DNA of 64,000 nt, from positions 1 through 64,000 of the forward strand of contig CALKRN010000011.1 of the NCBI GenBank assembly GCA_937989665.1, in the 5' to 3' direction. This DNA comes from an uncultured Desulfomicrobiaceae bacterium. Its GTDB lineage: Bacteria; Desulfobacterota; Desulfovibrionia; Desulfovibrionales; Desulfomicrobiaceae. Below, piece after piece: positions 17,741 through 28,149 of this stretch (positions within the stretch are counted from its first letter, which is position 1; each line of letters begins with the position of its first letter). The notes under the pieces are model-generated. The model saw only the letters and a list, made by a program, of their open reading frames with translations. It was not told the DNA's origin and did no database searches. Made by a program: the position numbers and the translations under genes.

Positions 17741-18420
17741 TCATGGTCCTGCAAGATGGAGGAAAGCCAACGCCATAAGGGTGGCGGCGGCAGTGGCGAT
17801 GGCGCGGCGGGTGCGAAGGGAGAGCACGCCGCCCACCAAGGCTGGGGCAAGGAGGGCTGGCCACACAAGGGGGGTATGGGGGAGGGGGAGATGGGAGGTC
17901 AGGAGGACCCCTACGCGTAGGAGCTGGGCGAAGCCCACAAAGAGGAGCCATCCAATGACCCATTGCTCGGTCACGGCCCGAAGAACCAACGCGTCTGGGC
18001 TGAATTTTGAGAGCTGAGAGCGCCAATTGGCCTTGGTGAGACGCATGAGGATGCGGTCTTGGCGCTTACGATAGAGGAGCTCGAGGTTAGCGGCGCCATG
18101 GCCGCAGAGGGCGGCTCCTATCAAGATGAGCGTGGTGACGAGGTGCGTTGGCTCTGGTACTTGGGCCAGGGTCACGATGGCAAGACAGGTGGCGAGAAGA
18201 CTGTTAGGCGGGAGATACGCCCCAGCAGGGAAAAGGTCGAGCCAAAGGAGTTCAAAAAAGATGCCTATCCCAATGGCGTGAGTATCTTTGCTGAGTAGTG
18301 CCCAAAGGAGTGCCGCCGTTGCGGGACGGTGCAGGAGTGTGGTGTCGATGCAAAAGCGCGAAAGATTGAGGAGGGCAAAAAAAAAGCGCCGACAACCACC
18401 TCGAAGGATCCGATTACCAT
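17741..18420 (-). CDS. mannose-family PTS EIIC component, interrupted by a T9 frameshift
   Basis: The reading frame from about 18382 to 17741 encodes a hydrophobic protein with EIIC-Man features (RFCIDTTLLHRP, then GIGIFFELLWLDLFPAGAYLPP split by no stop). It has no start codon of its own near the N-terminus. An ATG at 18420, overlapping the EIIB stop, reads MVIGSFEVVVGAFF in another frame. It joins the EIIC frame only if one extra T is read in a run of nine T (18377-18385); without that it stops after about 50 codons. With slippage the protein is about 226 residues, near normal for EIIC. No EIID follows. A decayed gene or a sequencing homopolymer error is equally possible. Confidence 0.75.
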
Positions 18421-18881
18421 AGATGCACCGTTACAGATTTGGTCGGGACACAGCGAAAGTCCAATGTTATCCCTTGTTCATGGAGGAAGACCAAACAGGA
18501 ATGTTCCTCCTCAGTGAGGCAAATATGGGCACAAACTTGGAACTTGCCCGGCCCATCATGGAGATTGCCGATGTTGACGCTCTCGATGGCACAGCCGCTG
18601 GTGTAGGCTAGTCGGGCATCGGCACAGGAGGCAAAGAGGACCATGATACGGGCCTCGGGATTGCGGTGCTCAATGTCTGCAAGCACAGGGGCCAGTTCGG
18701 TTATCGAGCAGCAGAGGAAGTCCACGTCGTCCGGGATAGCCAAGCGCATGATTTCTTGACGTAAGGGGTCGGCCGCCAGGGCATCATTGGCCACAAGGAG
18801 CATCGTGGCGCCAATATAAGGCATCCAGGCTTCAATGACCTGACCGTGGACGAGGCGATTGTCGATGCGAAACCAGCGCAT
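18414..18881 (-). CDS. PTS system mannose/sorbose-family EIIB component
   Basis: The 155-residue protein begins MRWFRIDNRLVHGQV, with the phosphorylated histidine at position 12. EIIB takes phosphate from EIIA and passes it to the sugar bound by EIIC/EIID. Its first base is shared with the stop of the EIIA gene, and its stop overlaps the EIIC start, so the three are tightly coupled. With no intact EIIC and no EIID nearby, a regulatory use of the phosphate relay is plausible. Confidence 0.9.
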   Translation of the reverse strand: MRWFRIDNRLVHGQVIEAWMPYIGATMLLVANDALAADPLRQEIMRLAIPDDVDFLCCSITELAPVLADIEHRNPEARIMVLFASCADARLAYTSGCAIESVNIGNLHDGPGKFQVCAHICLTEEEHSCLVFLHEQGITLDFRCVPTKSVTVHLW

Positions 18882-19288
18882 TATTCTCCCACCTTGCGCC
18901 GCAGGACTTCTCCGGCCACCAATATCCCTTGTTTACCAGCGGACTTTGCTTCCAAAGCAACTTGGTTGAGGTTGCCGCTGCGGTTGGTGAGGACCTTCAG
19001 CAAAAGGGGCAGATTGACGCCAGAGATGACCTCGACCTTGCCCTGCAAGAGGAGCGAAAGACTGAGGTTGGACGGTGTGCCGCCAAACATATCCGTGAGG
19101 ATGAGCACCCCGTTGCCGTGGTCAAGACGGCGGGCTTGGGTCTTGATGTCGTCTAGGATGGCATCCATGGAGCGGGACTCATCCACAGCGACCACGGCAC
19201 AGCCCTCTTGAGGACCGAGGATAGTCTGGGCCGCGTCCAATAAGTATTGCCCAAAAAGACCATGGGTGACGAGAAGCACACCGATCAT
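18881..19288 (-). CDS. PTS system mannose-family EIIA component
   Basis: The 135-residue protein has the EIIA-Man fold signature, with the phospho-histidine at position 9 (VTHG) and the LTDMFGGTPSN segment. It receives phosphate from HPr. It lies 70 bases downstream of rapZ in the rpoN-hpf-ptsN-rapZ block. This arrangement is known from Desulfovibrio-type genomes and from other proteobacteria where the PTS is mainly regulatory. No HPr or enzyme I gene lies in the window. Confidence 0.92.
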   Translation of the reverse strand: MIGVLLVTHGLFGQYLLDAAQTILGPQEGCAVVAVDESRSMDAILDDIKTQARRLDHGNGVLILTDMFGGTPSNLSLSLLLQGKVEVISGVNLPLLLKVLTNRSGNLNQVALEAKSAGKQGILVAGEVLRRKVGE

Positions 19289-19358
19289 GGTTCCTCCCCG
19301 ATTTTTTCGCGCGACTGCACTCCCATGTCGCTAGAACCATCGTAGTGGTTCAGCGCCT

Positions 19359-20231
19359 TTATGGCAACGTCCAATGACGATGCTCCACAGTCACGGTACG
19401 ACCTTGGTGGCGGAAATGCGAGGCTACTTGTTCAGCTACAGCTACCGAGCGATGCCGCCCTCCAGTACAACCAATGGCGAGGGTGAAGCGGTAGCGGCCC
19501 TCGCCCTCAAGGAGGGGGACGATGGTGTCCAAAAAATCGAGGAGTTTCGGGAGAAAGGCCTGTCCCGTGGGATTATCGAGGACATAAGTCGCCACGGCGA
19601 GGTCTTGACCTGTCTTTGGGCGCAGTTCCGGTTCGAAGTACGGGTTGGGGAGAAAGCGCACATCGATGAGGGTATCGGCCTCAGCAGGAATGGCATGCTT
19701 GAATCCAAAGGTGATGATGTGCAGCCGCATCCCTCGAGGCGCGGCACTGAGGGCCTCCCAGCGATCCTGGATGGCGCGGCGCAGGTCATGGACGGAATAG
19801 TGGGTGGTATCAATCACCAGATCAGCATGTTGGCGGATAGGGACAAGGAGGGCGCGCTCGGTTTCGATGGCCTGCTCGAGGCCAGGGGTGGTGGTACACA
19901 GCGGGTGGGGGCGGCGGGTCGTTGCGTAACGCCGCACGAGTTCCTGGGAAGCGGCTTCCGTGAAGAGAATGATAGGCTGGCGTTGGAGTTTGGCGAGGAC
20001 CTCGTGCCACTCTTGAGCCAGGGAGGGCTGGCGGAGGTCCATCCCTAAGGCTAGGCCTGCGTAGCAATGGCTTGAGGAGCGAAAAAAGAGCTCCACGAGG
20101 TCCGGGGCCATGGCGGCCGGGAGATTATCCACACAAAAGAGGCCCATATCTTCAAGAATATCAAGGACTGTGCTTTTGCCGGATCCCGACAGGCCAGAGA
20201 CAATAACGAGGGGAAGGGGGCTGGTCTCCAT
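19359..20231 (-). CDS. rapZ: RNase adapter / nucleotide-binding protein RapZ
   Basis: The 290-residue protein has Walker A GLSGSGKS (13-20) and the conserved C-terminal segment GCTGGRHRSV. In Escherichia coli RapZ binds glucosamine-6-phosphate and steers RNase E to the sRNA GlmZ, thereby setting GlmS levels. Outside enterics its target is less clear, but the link with PTS genes is conserved. It follows ptsN by 5 bases and starts with an ATG immediately before the P-loop domain. Confidence 0.94.
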   Translation of the reverse strand: METSPLPLVIVSGLSGSGKSTVLDILEDMGLFCVDNLPAAMAPDLVELFFRSSSHCYAGLALGMDLRQPSLAQEWHEVLAKLQRQPIILFTEAASQELVRRYATTRRPHPLCTTTPGLEQAIETERALLVPIRQHADLVIDTTHYSVHDLRRAIQDRWEALSAAPRGMRLHIITFGFKHAIPAEADTLIDVRFLPNPYFEPELRPKTGQDLAVATYVLDNPTGQAFLPKLLDFLDTIVPLLEGEGRYRFTLAIGCTGGRHRSVAVAEQVASHFRHQGRTVTVEHRHWTLP

Positions 20232-20236
20232 GTCCG

Positions 20237-20689
20237 TTAAATGGGGTAGGTAGCGATAAGGTCCGCCAATTGATCCGCTGGGGCATCGAGAAAGGCTTGG
20301 CGGAAGCCCGGGTCGCGGAAGAGTCGGGCGAGGGCCGCCAGGAGCTTGAGGTGCAGGCCCGCGCCTCCTGCGGGAGCGAGCACGAGGGCGATCATGTGCA
20401 CGGGCCGACCGTCAAGGCTGGCAAAATCCACCCCAGCGTGGCTGCGGCCGACCGCCACAAGCATCTGATTAAGCCCGGCCACCTTGCCATGGGGGATGGC
20501 CACGCCATCGCCAATGGCGGTACTCCCGAGACGCTCGCGCTCAAGAAGGACACTGAGGACCTCGTGGGAATCGAGCAGAGGGTATTGGGCAACAATTCGC
20601 CCCACGAGTTCGGCCAGGACCTCGGTTTTGGTCCCGGCCGTCAACTCGGGGACGATACGATCTGGATGGAGAAATGCCCTGAGGTCCAT
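20237..20689 (-). CDS. ptsN: nitrogen-regulatory PTS EIIA (EIIA-Ntr)
   Basis: The 150-residue protein has the fructose-type EIIA fold and the active histidine at 67 in AIPHGK. EIIA-Ntr does not transport sugar; it is phosphorylated through PTS-Ntr and regulates potassium, nitrogen and stress functions. It sits 3 bases from hpf and 5 from rapZ, the classical rpoN-hpf-ptsN-rapZ order. Confidence 0.94.
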   Translation of the reverse strand: MDLRAFLHPDRIVPELTAGTKTEVLAELVGRIVAQYPLLDSHEVLSVLLERERLGSTAIGDGVAIPHGKVAGLNQMLVAVGRSHAGVDFASLDGRPVHMIALVLAPAGGAGLHLKLLAALARLFRDPGFRQAFLDAPADQLADLIATYPI

Positions 20690-20692
20690 ACG

Positions 20693-21226
20693 TTAGACGC
20701 CAGGATCGATGAGGCCGAATCCTTCACCATCCCGACGATGGACGACGTTTACCCGTTCGGTCTCTGCGTTGAGGAAGACGAGGAAAAAGTCGTTCGTGGC
20801 TTCCAGCTGGAGCACAGCCTCGGCCACCGTCATGGGTTTGGGGTCAAAATGGTCAGTACTCTCCACCACAGTGCGGGGGGTGCCGGTCGTTTGCTCCAGA
20901 CGCAGGACGTCCATACGTACCGGCGTGCCTTTGCGACGGGCTTTGTCTTTGTCTCGGATCTTTCGAAGTTGCGTCTCCAATTTGTCCCATACGAGATCCA
21001 CAGTCGCGTACATATCGTTGCTCTCTTCTTGAGCAGAAACATGAAGGTCTCGCCCAGTGAGAACGACTTCGGCAATATGGCGATATTTTTCTACTTCGAG
21101 ATTGACCTGCAGCTCCGTATCCTCTCGCTGGCCGATATATTTGGTGAGCTTAGCAAAACGGTCTCGGGCATACTTGCGCAAGTGGTCTGATGGTTCAAAG
21201 TTCTTGAAGTTGAAAGTGATGTTCAT
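20693..21226 (-). CDS. hpf: ribosome hibernation promoting factor (long form)
   Basis: The 177-residue protein has an N-terminal ribosome-binding domain (about 1-100, MNITFNFKNFEPSDHL) and a C-terminal dimerisation domain (about 120-175). Long HPF alone forms inactive 100S ribosome dimers in stationary phase. A ggaggg site precedes the ATG. It lies between rpoN and ptsN, 41 bases after rpoN. Confidence 0.94.
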   Translation of the reverse strand: MNITFNFKNFEPSDHLRKYARDRFAKLTKYIGQREDTELQVNLEVEKYRHIAEVVLTGRDLHVSAQEESNDMYATVDLVWDKLETQLRKIRDKDKARRKGTPVRMDVLRLEQTTGTPRTVVESTDHFDPKPMTVAEAVLQLEATNDFFLVFLNAETERVNVVHRRDGEGFGLIDPGV

Positions 21227-21267
21227 AATGCCCTCCTTGCGTTGGTGAAAAATTGAGCAGCATATTC

Positions 21268-22707
21268 CTAGAGGATACGACGTCTCCGAGATGAAGATTC
21301 AATGCCGAGCATCGTGCGATATTTTGCCACGGTCCGGCGAGCAATGTTGATATCCAGCCGTTCTTTGAGGATCGCAACGATTTTTTCATCGCTCAGCGGG
21401 TGGGCGGGGTCCTCCTCGCTCACGAGTTGTTTGATGATCGCCTTCACACTTTCGGAACCGACCTCCGAGCCATCATCGAGGGAGAGACCGGAGTTGAAGA
21501 AAAACTTTAATTCGAAGACTCCGTGTGGAGTGGCGACATATTTGTTGCTCGTAATACGACTCACGGTGGATTCGTGCATCCCAATATCTTCAGCCACATC
21601 CTTGAGGACAAGGGGTTTGAGTTTGGTGACCCCGTAGCGGAAAAAGTCTTTTTGGAATCGCACGATACTTTCCATAACTTTGTACAACGTCTTTTGCCGC
21701 TGGTGCAGACTCTTGATGAGCCATTGGGCAGAACGGGCTTTTTCCTGGATGTATTCTTTCTCCGCCCCGGCGCCACGAGCGAGGATTGCCTCATAGTGGG
21801 GGGAGAGCTGCAGGCGGGGGATTTCTTCGTCGTTGAGGCTAACGACAAACTCACCATCAAATTCATGCACAAAGACATCTGGGCTCACATACGCGGTGGC
21901 TTCGCTGCCGAAGCTGGCCCCAGGCAGGGGCTCCAAGCGTTGGATGATGTCCAGGTAGGCGCGCAGGTCCTCAAGCTCAATCTTGAATTTGCGCGCTAAT
22001 GGTTTGAATCGTTTGCGTTCTATGTCTTCGAGGTGATCGCGCACTAAGGCAAGAAGGATGGGGTCGTCCTGCCCGAGGACCTCCAGTTGGATGAGAAGGC
22101 ATTCCTGAAGGGTGCGCGCCGCCACCCCCACAGGGTCAAAGCGTTGGATGCAGCAGAGGACCGCTTCAACGGCTTCGGGAGTGGCGCCTGTCTGCTGGGC
22201 GATTTCTTCCACCGTCGCCGCGAGGTAGCCACGGGAGTCGAGATTGCCGATGATGGCCTCGCCGATGGCCTGGGCCGTTTCGTCCAGGTCCGAGAGCCGT
22301 AGCTGCCAGAGCAGATGCCCTTCGAGGGAAGGTTTGCCGGCGATGCGTCCCTCAAGCGGGGTCATCTCTTCGTGGATCTCTGTTTCTTTGACGACTTGTT
22401 TGCCGGTACTGGCAAAATCGCCGAGGTAGGACTCCCAGTCGGCATTGCGCATGAGGTCGCGCTCATTGCACGATAACGCTGCAGTGGCGAGCTCGGCAGG
22501 GGCCGAAGATGCGTCTCGATCCTCGGGACCTTCGGCCTTCGTGAACTCCACTGCCTCCTCGAGCACCGGATTTTCGAGGAGTTCTTGTTGAATCGCCTCG
22601 ATAAGTTCCTGGCGCGAGAGTTGAAGGAGCTTGATAGCTTGTTGGAGCTGGGGAGTCATCACCAGCTGTTGGGTGAGCTTGAGATGTTGCCGCAGTTCCA
22701 GTCCCAT
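21268..22707 (-). CDS. rpoN: RNA polymerase sigma-54 factor
   Basis: The 479-residue protein has the Gln/Leu-rich activator-interacting region I at the N-terminus (LKLTQQLVMTPQLQQAIKLL), an acidic linker (about 50-110), the core-binding domain, a helix-turn-helix and the RpoN box ARRTVAKYRT near residue 460. Sigma-54 needs enhancer-binding ATPases, none of which are in this window. It lies 107 bases downstream of lptB, an association conserved across proteobacteria. Confidence 0.96.
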   Translation of the reverse strand: MGLELRQHLKLTQQLVMTPQLQQAIKLLQLSRQELIEAIQQELLENPVLEEAVEFTKAEGPEDRDASSAPAELATAALSCNERDLMRNADWESYLGDFASTGKQVVKETEIHEEMTPLEGRIAGKPSLEGHLLWQLRLSDLDETAQAIGEAIIGNLDSRGYLAATVEEIAQQTGATPEAVEAVLCCIQRFDPVGVAARTLQECLLIQLEVLGQDDPILLALVRDHLEDIERKRFKPLARKFKIELEDLRAYLDIIQRLEPLPGASFGSEATAYVSPDVFVHEFDGEFVVSLNDEEIPRLQLSPHYEAILARGAGAEKEYIQEKARSAQWLIKSLHQRQKTLYKVMESIVRFQKDFFRYGVTKLKPLVLKDVAEDIGMHESTVSRITSNKYVATPHGVFELKFFFNSGLSLDDGSEVGSESVKAIIKQLVSEEDPAHPLSDEKIVAILKERLDINIARRTVAKYRTMLGIESSSRRRRIL

Positions 22708-22814
22708 AGTCCTTCCTGATGGTGCAAACGACGTCCTTCATGGTCTGAAGGCCGTCTGCCACAGAAGCCTTTCTTCTGGCAATGGCTTGATTTTTGCCTG
22801 ATTTTCCTTTTCGA

Positions 22815-23534
22815 CTACAAAGAAAAACCCTCTCCCAAATACACGGCTCGGGCCATGGGGTTGGCGACGATCTCTGCCGGGGTCCCGCCGAGGACCACCT
22901 GGCCGTCGTGCACGAGATAGGCCCGGGTACAGATGGACAGGGTCTCGCGGACGTTATGGTCCGAGATGAGAATCCCAATCCCCTGGACGGCCAACTGCCT
23001 GACAATCCCCTGGATGTCGGCCACAGCCAGTGGATCGATGCCAGCAAAAGGCTCATCGAGAAGCAAAAAACGCGGTTGGCGGATAAGGGCGCGGGCGATC
23101 TCAAGGCGGCGGCGCTCGCCACCGGAGAGCAAGGAAGCGGGCTGATCCGCGAGGCGGGCAATGCCGAGCTCTTCCAGGAGGCGGGCAGCAGTGCGCTCTT
23201 GTTCCTCAGGCGGCATACCGGTGTGCTCGAGGACAATGCGGAGATTGTCAGCCACGGAGAGGGAGCGGAACACGGAACTTTCTTGCGGGAGATACGAAAG
23301 GCCCAGCAGGGCCCGGCGGTGGAGGGGCAAACGGGTGATGTCGTGGTGGCCGAGATGGACGCTCCCTGCCGAGGGCGCGGTGAGCCCGGCGAGCATGTAG
23401 AACGTTGTCGTCTTGCCTGCGCCATTGGGACCAAGTACGCCGACAATTTCTCCTTCTCGAACCTCGATATCGACCCCCCGTACGACTTCTCGTCGGCGGT
23501 AACGTTTGACGAGGCCTTGGCCGCGCAGGCTCAT
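22815..23534 (-). CDS. lptB: LPS export ABC transporter ATP-binding protein
   Basis: LptB powers extraction of lipopolysaccharide from the inner membrane with LptF/LptG. The 239-residue ATPase has Walker A GPNGAGKTT (35-43), the signature LSGGERRR and Walker B LLLDEPFAGID, a PFAGID segment typical of LptB. It overlaps lptA by 4 bases (ATGA). LptF and LptG are not in the window. Confidence 0.95.
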   Translation of the reverse strand: MSLRGQGLVKRYRRREVVRGVDIEVREGEIVGVLGPNGAGKTTTFYMLAGLTAPSAGSVHLGHHDITRLPLHRRALLGLSYLPQESSVFRSLSVADNLRIVLEHTGMPPEEQERTAARLLEELGIARLADQPASLLSGGERRRLEIARALIRQPRFLLLDEPFAGIDPLAVADIQGIVRQLAVQGIGILISDHNVRETLSICTRAYLVHDGQVVLGGTPAEIVANPMARAVYLGEGFSL

Positions 23535-24055
23535 GGTTTGCGCTCCAAGGCAGGGAGGGTCTCTGGGGCGAGGAAAATGGCTTCAACCCGCTGTTTGGGG
23601 CCGCCGCGTACCTCGCTCGTGCCGTCGCTCAGATGAAAGATGATAACCTCGCCGCGGATGCTGTTGTCTCCCTCGCGCACCACTGGGTCCCCTTCAAGGG
23701 TGACCTTTTCCGTGCGGGCGTCGTACACTGCCCGCTTTGCCTGGCCCGTTCGATTTTGGGCTGCCTGGAGACGGACATTGCCTTCGGCAGTGATCGTGCG
23801 CACGTTGCCTGAGGCCGCCTTCGTGGCGTTTTTTGCTGCCTCCTCGAGTTGCACGATGATGCGGTCTGCCCAGAGTTCCATGTCCTGGCGGGTGACGTGG
23901 ACCTGTCCATGAAACAGGATACGGCCGGCTTTGTGCAAATATTCCATGGAGTCGGCTTCAATCGCCACTGGGACCTGGCCGGCAAGAGGTGCGGCCAGGA
24001 GGGGAAGGGCGGCGGAAAGCGCGAGGATCGCGGCCAAGAGGATGCGAGTTGGCAT
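23531..24055 (-). CDS. lptA: LPS transport periplasmic protein LptA
   Basis: The 174-residue protein has a signal peptide (about 1-21, ending LLAAPLA) and an OstA-like beta-jellyroll domain (about 28-150, VAIEADSMEYLHKAGRILFHG) that forms the periplasmic bridge for lipopolysaccharide. I chose the ATG at 24055, 2 bases after the lptC stop; longer in-frame readings lack a signal peptide. It is between lptC and lptB as usual. Confidence 0.92.
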   Translation of the reverse strand: MPTRILLAAILALSAALPLLAAPLAGQVPVAIEADSMEYLHKAGRILFHGQVHVTRQDMELWADRIIVQLEEAAKNATKAASGNVRTITAEGNVRLQAAQNRTGQAKRAVYDARTEKVTLEGDPVVREGDNSIRGEVIIFHLSDGTSEVRGGPKQRVEAIFLAPETLPALERKP

Positions 24056-24057
24056 GG

Positions 24058-24615
24058 CTAGTTTCCTGAAGGGTGGAGGGTGGCCTGGACCCCGCCTGTG
24101 GCGAGGATGCGTTCGTCTCGAAGGTAAATTTCCGCCGCGGGCGCCGTAAGGTCGAGGCGAGGACCGCGGACCGTAACCGGCCCGAGGAAGGTGAACTGCG
24201 CCTCGGACTCGTGGTAGCGCACGGCCATGGCCTCGATGGTGGAGTCGCCAAACCAGGCCGTGAGGTTCCCCATGAGTTCGGCAGTCCCCTGGCGTTGGTG
24301 GACCGTGCCGTGCTGCGCCTGGGCGGTGATGGGTGTGGGGCCAAAATAGCGAATGCGAGGAGCGGCCATGCGCAGGGTATCGGTTTCTTGGTCGTATAAG
24401 GCCTCGTCGCCTTCTACCTCCCAAAGCACGGTGCCGTTGGTGCCATGGGTAAGGTGGGGGTGAGTCAGCCGCATGGTGGCGGGCAGAGGGGGAAGGGGCG
24501 AAGAAGGTTCTGGGGCCCAGAGACGGACAGCAAGCCATCCCAGACCTGTGGCGGTGATGAGCCCTACAGCGAGGAACAGGGACCACCAGACTACTCGCTG
24601 GTCCAACGAGCGCAT
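24058..24615 (-). CDS. lptC: LPS export system protein LptC
   Basis: The 185-residue protein has one N-terminal membrane anchor (about 8-30, WWSLFLAVGLITATGLGWL) and a periplasmic jellyroll domain that hands lipopolysaccharide from LptB2FG to LptA. The family is divergent, and the assignment rests on topology, length and position between kdsC and lptA. Its start lies 25 bases inside the kdsC coding region. Confidence 0.88.
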   Translation of the reverse strand: MRSLDQRVVWWSLFLAVGLITATGLGWLAVRLWAPEPSSPLPPLPATMRLTHPHLTHGTNGTVLWEVEGDEALYDQETDTLRMAAPRIRYFGPTPITAQAQHGTVHQRQGTAELMGNLTAWFGDSTIEAMAVRYHESEAQFTFLGPVTVRGPRLDLTAPAAEIYLRDERILATGGVQATLHPSGN

Positions 24616-25136
24616 AGCGGCTCCCACAGGTCTTGCGCACGTAAGATGCCTTCTAGGGCATCGCGGACAGCACCGTGGCCACCGGGATGGGGGGTGACCC
24701 ATAAGGCCTGGGCGATCACTTCTGGTCGGGCATTGGCCACGGCCATGGGCAGCGCGACAGCGCGCATGGGGGCGAGGTCCACCAGGTCATCGCCAAGGTA
24801 GGCGGTTTCCGCAAAGGTAAGGGCTTCACTTTCGAGGATACGCCGCAATGGGGCCATTTTGCGATGATGCCCAGGATAATAGTGGACAATCCCCAACTCT
24901 TGTATTCGGGCTCGCACTGCCGGGGCATCGAGGCCAGTGATGACGGCAAGCCGAAGCCCCGCGCTCATGGCCATTTTCATTCCCAGGCCGTCGTGGACGT
25001 GGAAGCGCTTTTGGATTTGGCCATGGGCATCGTAGATGAGCCCGCCGTCCGTGAGGACACCATCCACGTCGAGGACCACGAGACGGATCCCCCTCGCCAC
25101 GACTCGGACGTGTTCAGGAAGAGAGGTAGCAGTCAT
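24591..25136 (-). CDS. kdsC: 3-deoxy-D-manno-octulosonate 8-phosphate phosphatase
   Basis: KdsC removes the phosphate from Kdo-8-phosphate. The 181-residue HAD protein has the motif DVDGVLTDGG (D23, D25), the VITG motif II and YLGDDLVDLAPM motif IV, with the short cap-less C1-type architecture typical of tetrameric KdsC. The ATG at 25136 overlaps kdsA by 23 bases. Confidence 0.94.
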   Translation of the reverse strand: MTATSLPEHVRVVARGIRLVVLDVDGVLTDGGLIYDAHGQIQKRFHVHDGLGMKMAMSAGLRLAVITGLDAPAVRARIQELGIVHYYPGHHRKMAPLRRILESEALTFAETAYLGDDLVDLAPMRAVALPMAVANARPEVIAQALWVTPHPGGHGAVRDALEGILRAQDLWEPLCARWTSE

Positions 25137-25932
25137 GGGGAAGACTCCAAATGGCCAGGACCTCGCGCAGAAGGGGTTCCAACTGGGCCAAAGGCCACGA
25201 GTTGGGGCCGTCACAGCGGGCGTGATCCGGGTCGGGATGGGTTTCAAGAAAGAGCCCCTGACAGCCGCAGGCCGCCGCTGCGCGGGCAAGATAGGGCACA
25301 AAGCGGCGCTCGCCCCCTGAGCACGAGCCTTGGCTGCCTGGCAGCTGGACGGAGTGGGTGGCGTCGAGAACCACCGGATAGCCGAAGCCAGCGAGGATGG
25401 GTAGGGCGCGGAAGTCCACGACAAGGTTGTTGTAGCCAAACGATGTGCCACGTTCGGTGAGCCACAGGCGCCGGCCACCGGCTGCCTCCACCTTGGCAAT
25501 GGCCCCCGCCATGTCCCAGGGAGCGAGGAATTGACCTTTTTTGATGTTGACAATGCGGCCGGTGCGCGCCGCCGCCTGGAGGATGTCGGTTTGCCGGCAA
25601 AGAAAGGCCGGAATTTGGAGGACGTCAGCCACTTCGGCGGTAGGGGCGGCCTGGGATGGTTCGTGGATATCGGTGAGCACTGGCAGACCAGCCGTTTGCC
25701 GCACCTCGGCAAGCCACTGCAGCCCTTGGCTAAGGCCTGGGCCTCGGAAGCCTGTCTCTGCGCTGCGGTTGGCTTTGTCAAAGGAGCTTTTGAAAATCAC
25801 AGGCACCCCAAGCCGCTGGCCGATGGCCGCTACCTCGGTGGCGACCTCCATGGCGAGCTCTCGGCTCTCTAAGACACAGGGGCCGACGATGATGAAGTGC
25901 GTATGGCGGAGACGGTCAAAGAGGTCGGTCAT
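25114..25932 (-). CDS. kdsA: 2-dehydro-3-deoxyphosphooctonate aldolase (Kdo-8-phosphate synthase)
   Basis: KdsA condenses phosphoenolpyruvate and arabinose-5-phosphate to Kdo-8-phosphate for lipopolysaccharide. The 272-residue TIM-barrel protein has the conserved GPCVLESRE start, FKSSFDKANR and LTDIHEP segments, and NIKKGQFLAPWDM. The Cys in GPCVLE is consistent with a metal-dependent form, but other ligands would have to be checked. It follows pyrG by 3 bases. Confidence 0.95.
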   Translation of the reverse strand: MTDLFDRLRHTHFIIVGPCVLESRELAMEVATEVAAIGQRLGVPVIFKSSFDKANRSAETGFRGPGLSQGLQWLAEVRQTAGLPVLTDIHEPSQAAPTAEVADVLQIPAFLCRQTDILQAAARTGRIVNIKKGQFLAPWDMAGAIAKVEAAGGRRLWLTERGTSFGYNNLVVDFRALPILAGFGYPVVLDATHSVQLPGSQGSCSGGERRFVPYLARAAAACGCQGLFLETHPDPDHARCDGPNSWPLAQLEPLLREVLAIWSLPHDCYLSS

Positions 25933-25935
25933 GGA

Positions 25936-27588
<1,653 letters not shown>

Positions 27589-27661
27589 CTATGGCTTGGA
27601 AAAAATTCAAAAAAATAGGCTACCTGCGGCAGCCCAGGAACCATCTCGCATGGTACAGTTC

Positions 27662-27692
27662 GCTCTAGGAGAAGGTGCGGGGGGTTGTCAAT
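27662..27692 (-). promoter_or_regulatory. possible promoter for the pyrG-kdsA-lpt block
   Basis: On the minus strand TTGACA (27692-27687) is a perfect -35 box. TAGAGC (27667-27662) follows after 19 bases at a weak -10 position. It lies about 90 bases upstream of the pyrG ATG. The poor -10 box keeps confidence low. Confidence 0.35.
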
Positions 27693-28074
27693 TGGTCTCG
27701 GTTTCAATCGTGAGCGGGATGCGATGTATGGTTCGCGAGATCTCTTGAGTAGCGCCGATGCGCCAGGACTTGAGGCGTACCCCCCTTTGGGCACAGAGCT
27801 CTTCAACCAGTCGCGGCAAGGCGATGACCGGATGGCGAGCAAAAACCTGGGGCAGGCCATAGGTCAGGTTGCAGGCCAGGCATTTGCCTGGACGTTGGAT
27901 GAGGTGAAAGAAAAAATGCCAAGTCTTGTCTTCGGCCTTGTGGAAACGCAGGCGGATATCGTAGGCACCTTCCTCGGCGTCCCCGAAAAGGGCGTCGAAA
28001 AAGGCAATGGTTCGCTCCGGGGGGAAGATGGTGTCCAGGGTGGCGTCAGTAAATACGGCGGCCAAATTGGTCAT
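27688..28074 (-). CDS. conserved-looking hypothetical protein, 128 aa
   Basis: I cannot assign a domain. The protein is soluble, with an acidic N-terminal half (MTNLAAVFTDATLDTIFPPE) and a RPGKCLACNLTYGLPQVF segment whose CLAC pair could bind metal or be redox-active. I chose the second of two nearby ATGs (28074), because ggagga stands at the proper distance from it. It is divergent from slyX, with 75 bases between. Confidence 0.75.
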   Translation of the reverse strand: MTNLAAVFTDATLDTIFPPERTIAFFDALFGDAEEGAYDIRLRFHKAEDKTWHFFFHLIQRPGKCLACNLTYGLPQVFARHPVIALPRLVEELCAQRGVRLKSWRIGATQEISRTIHRIPLTIETETN

Positions 28075-28149
28075 AATCATTCCTCCGAGTAGGTGTGGTA
28101 ACCCGTCCCTCCCTAGAGAGGGGGGGGCTGTTCGGTCAAGGAGGAGACT

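Noticed and set aside
22463-23446. 327-codon minus-strand open frame across rpoN and lptB
   Set aside because: It overlaps two well-supported genes in another frame and has a Ser/Pro/Arg-rich composition.
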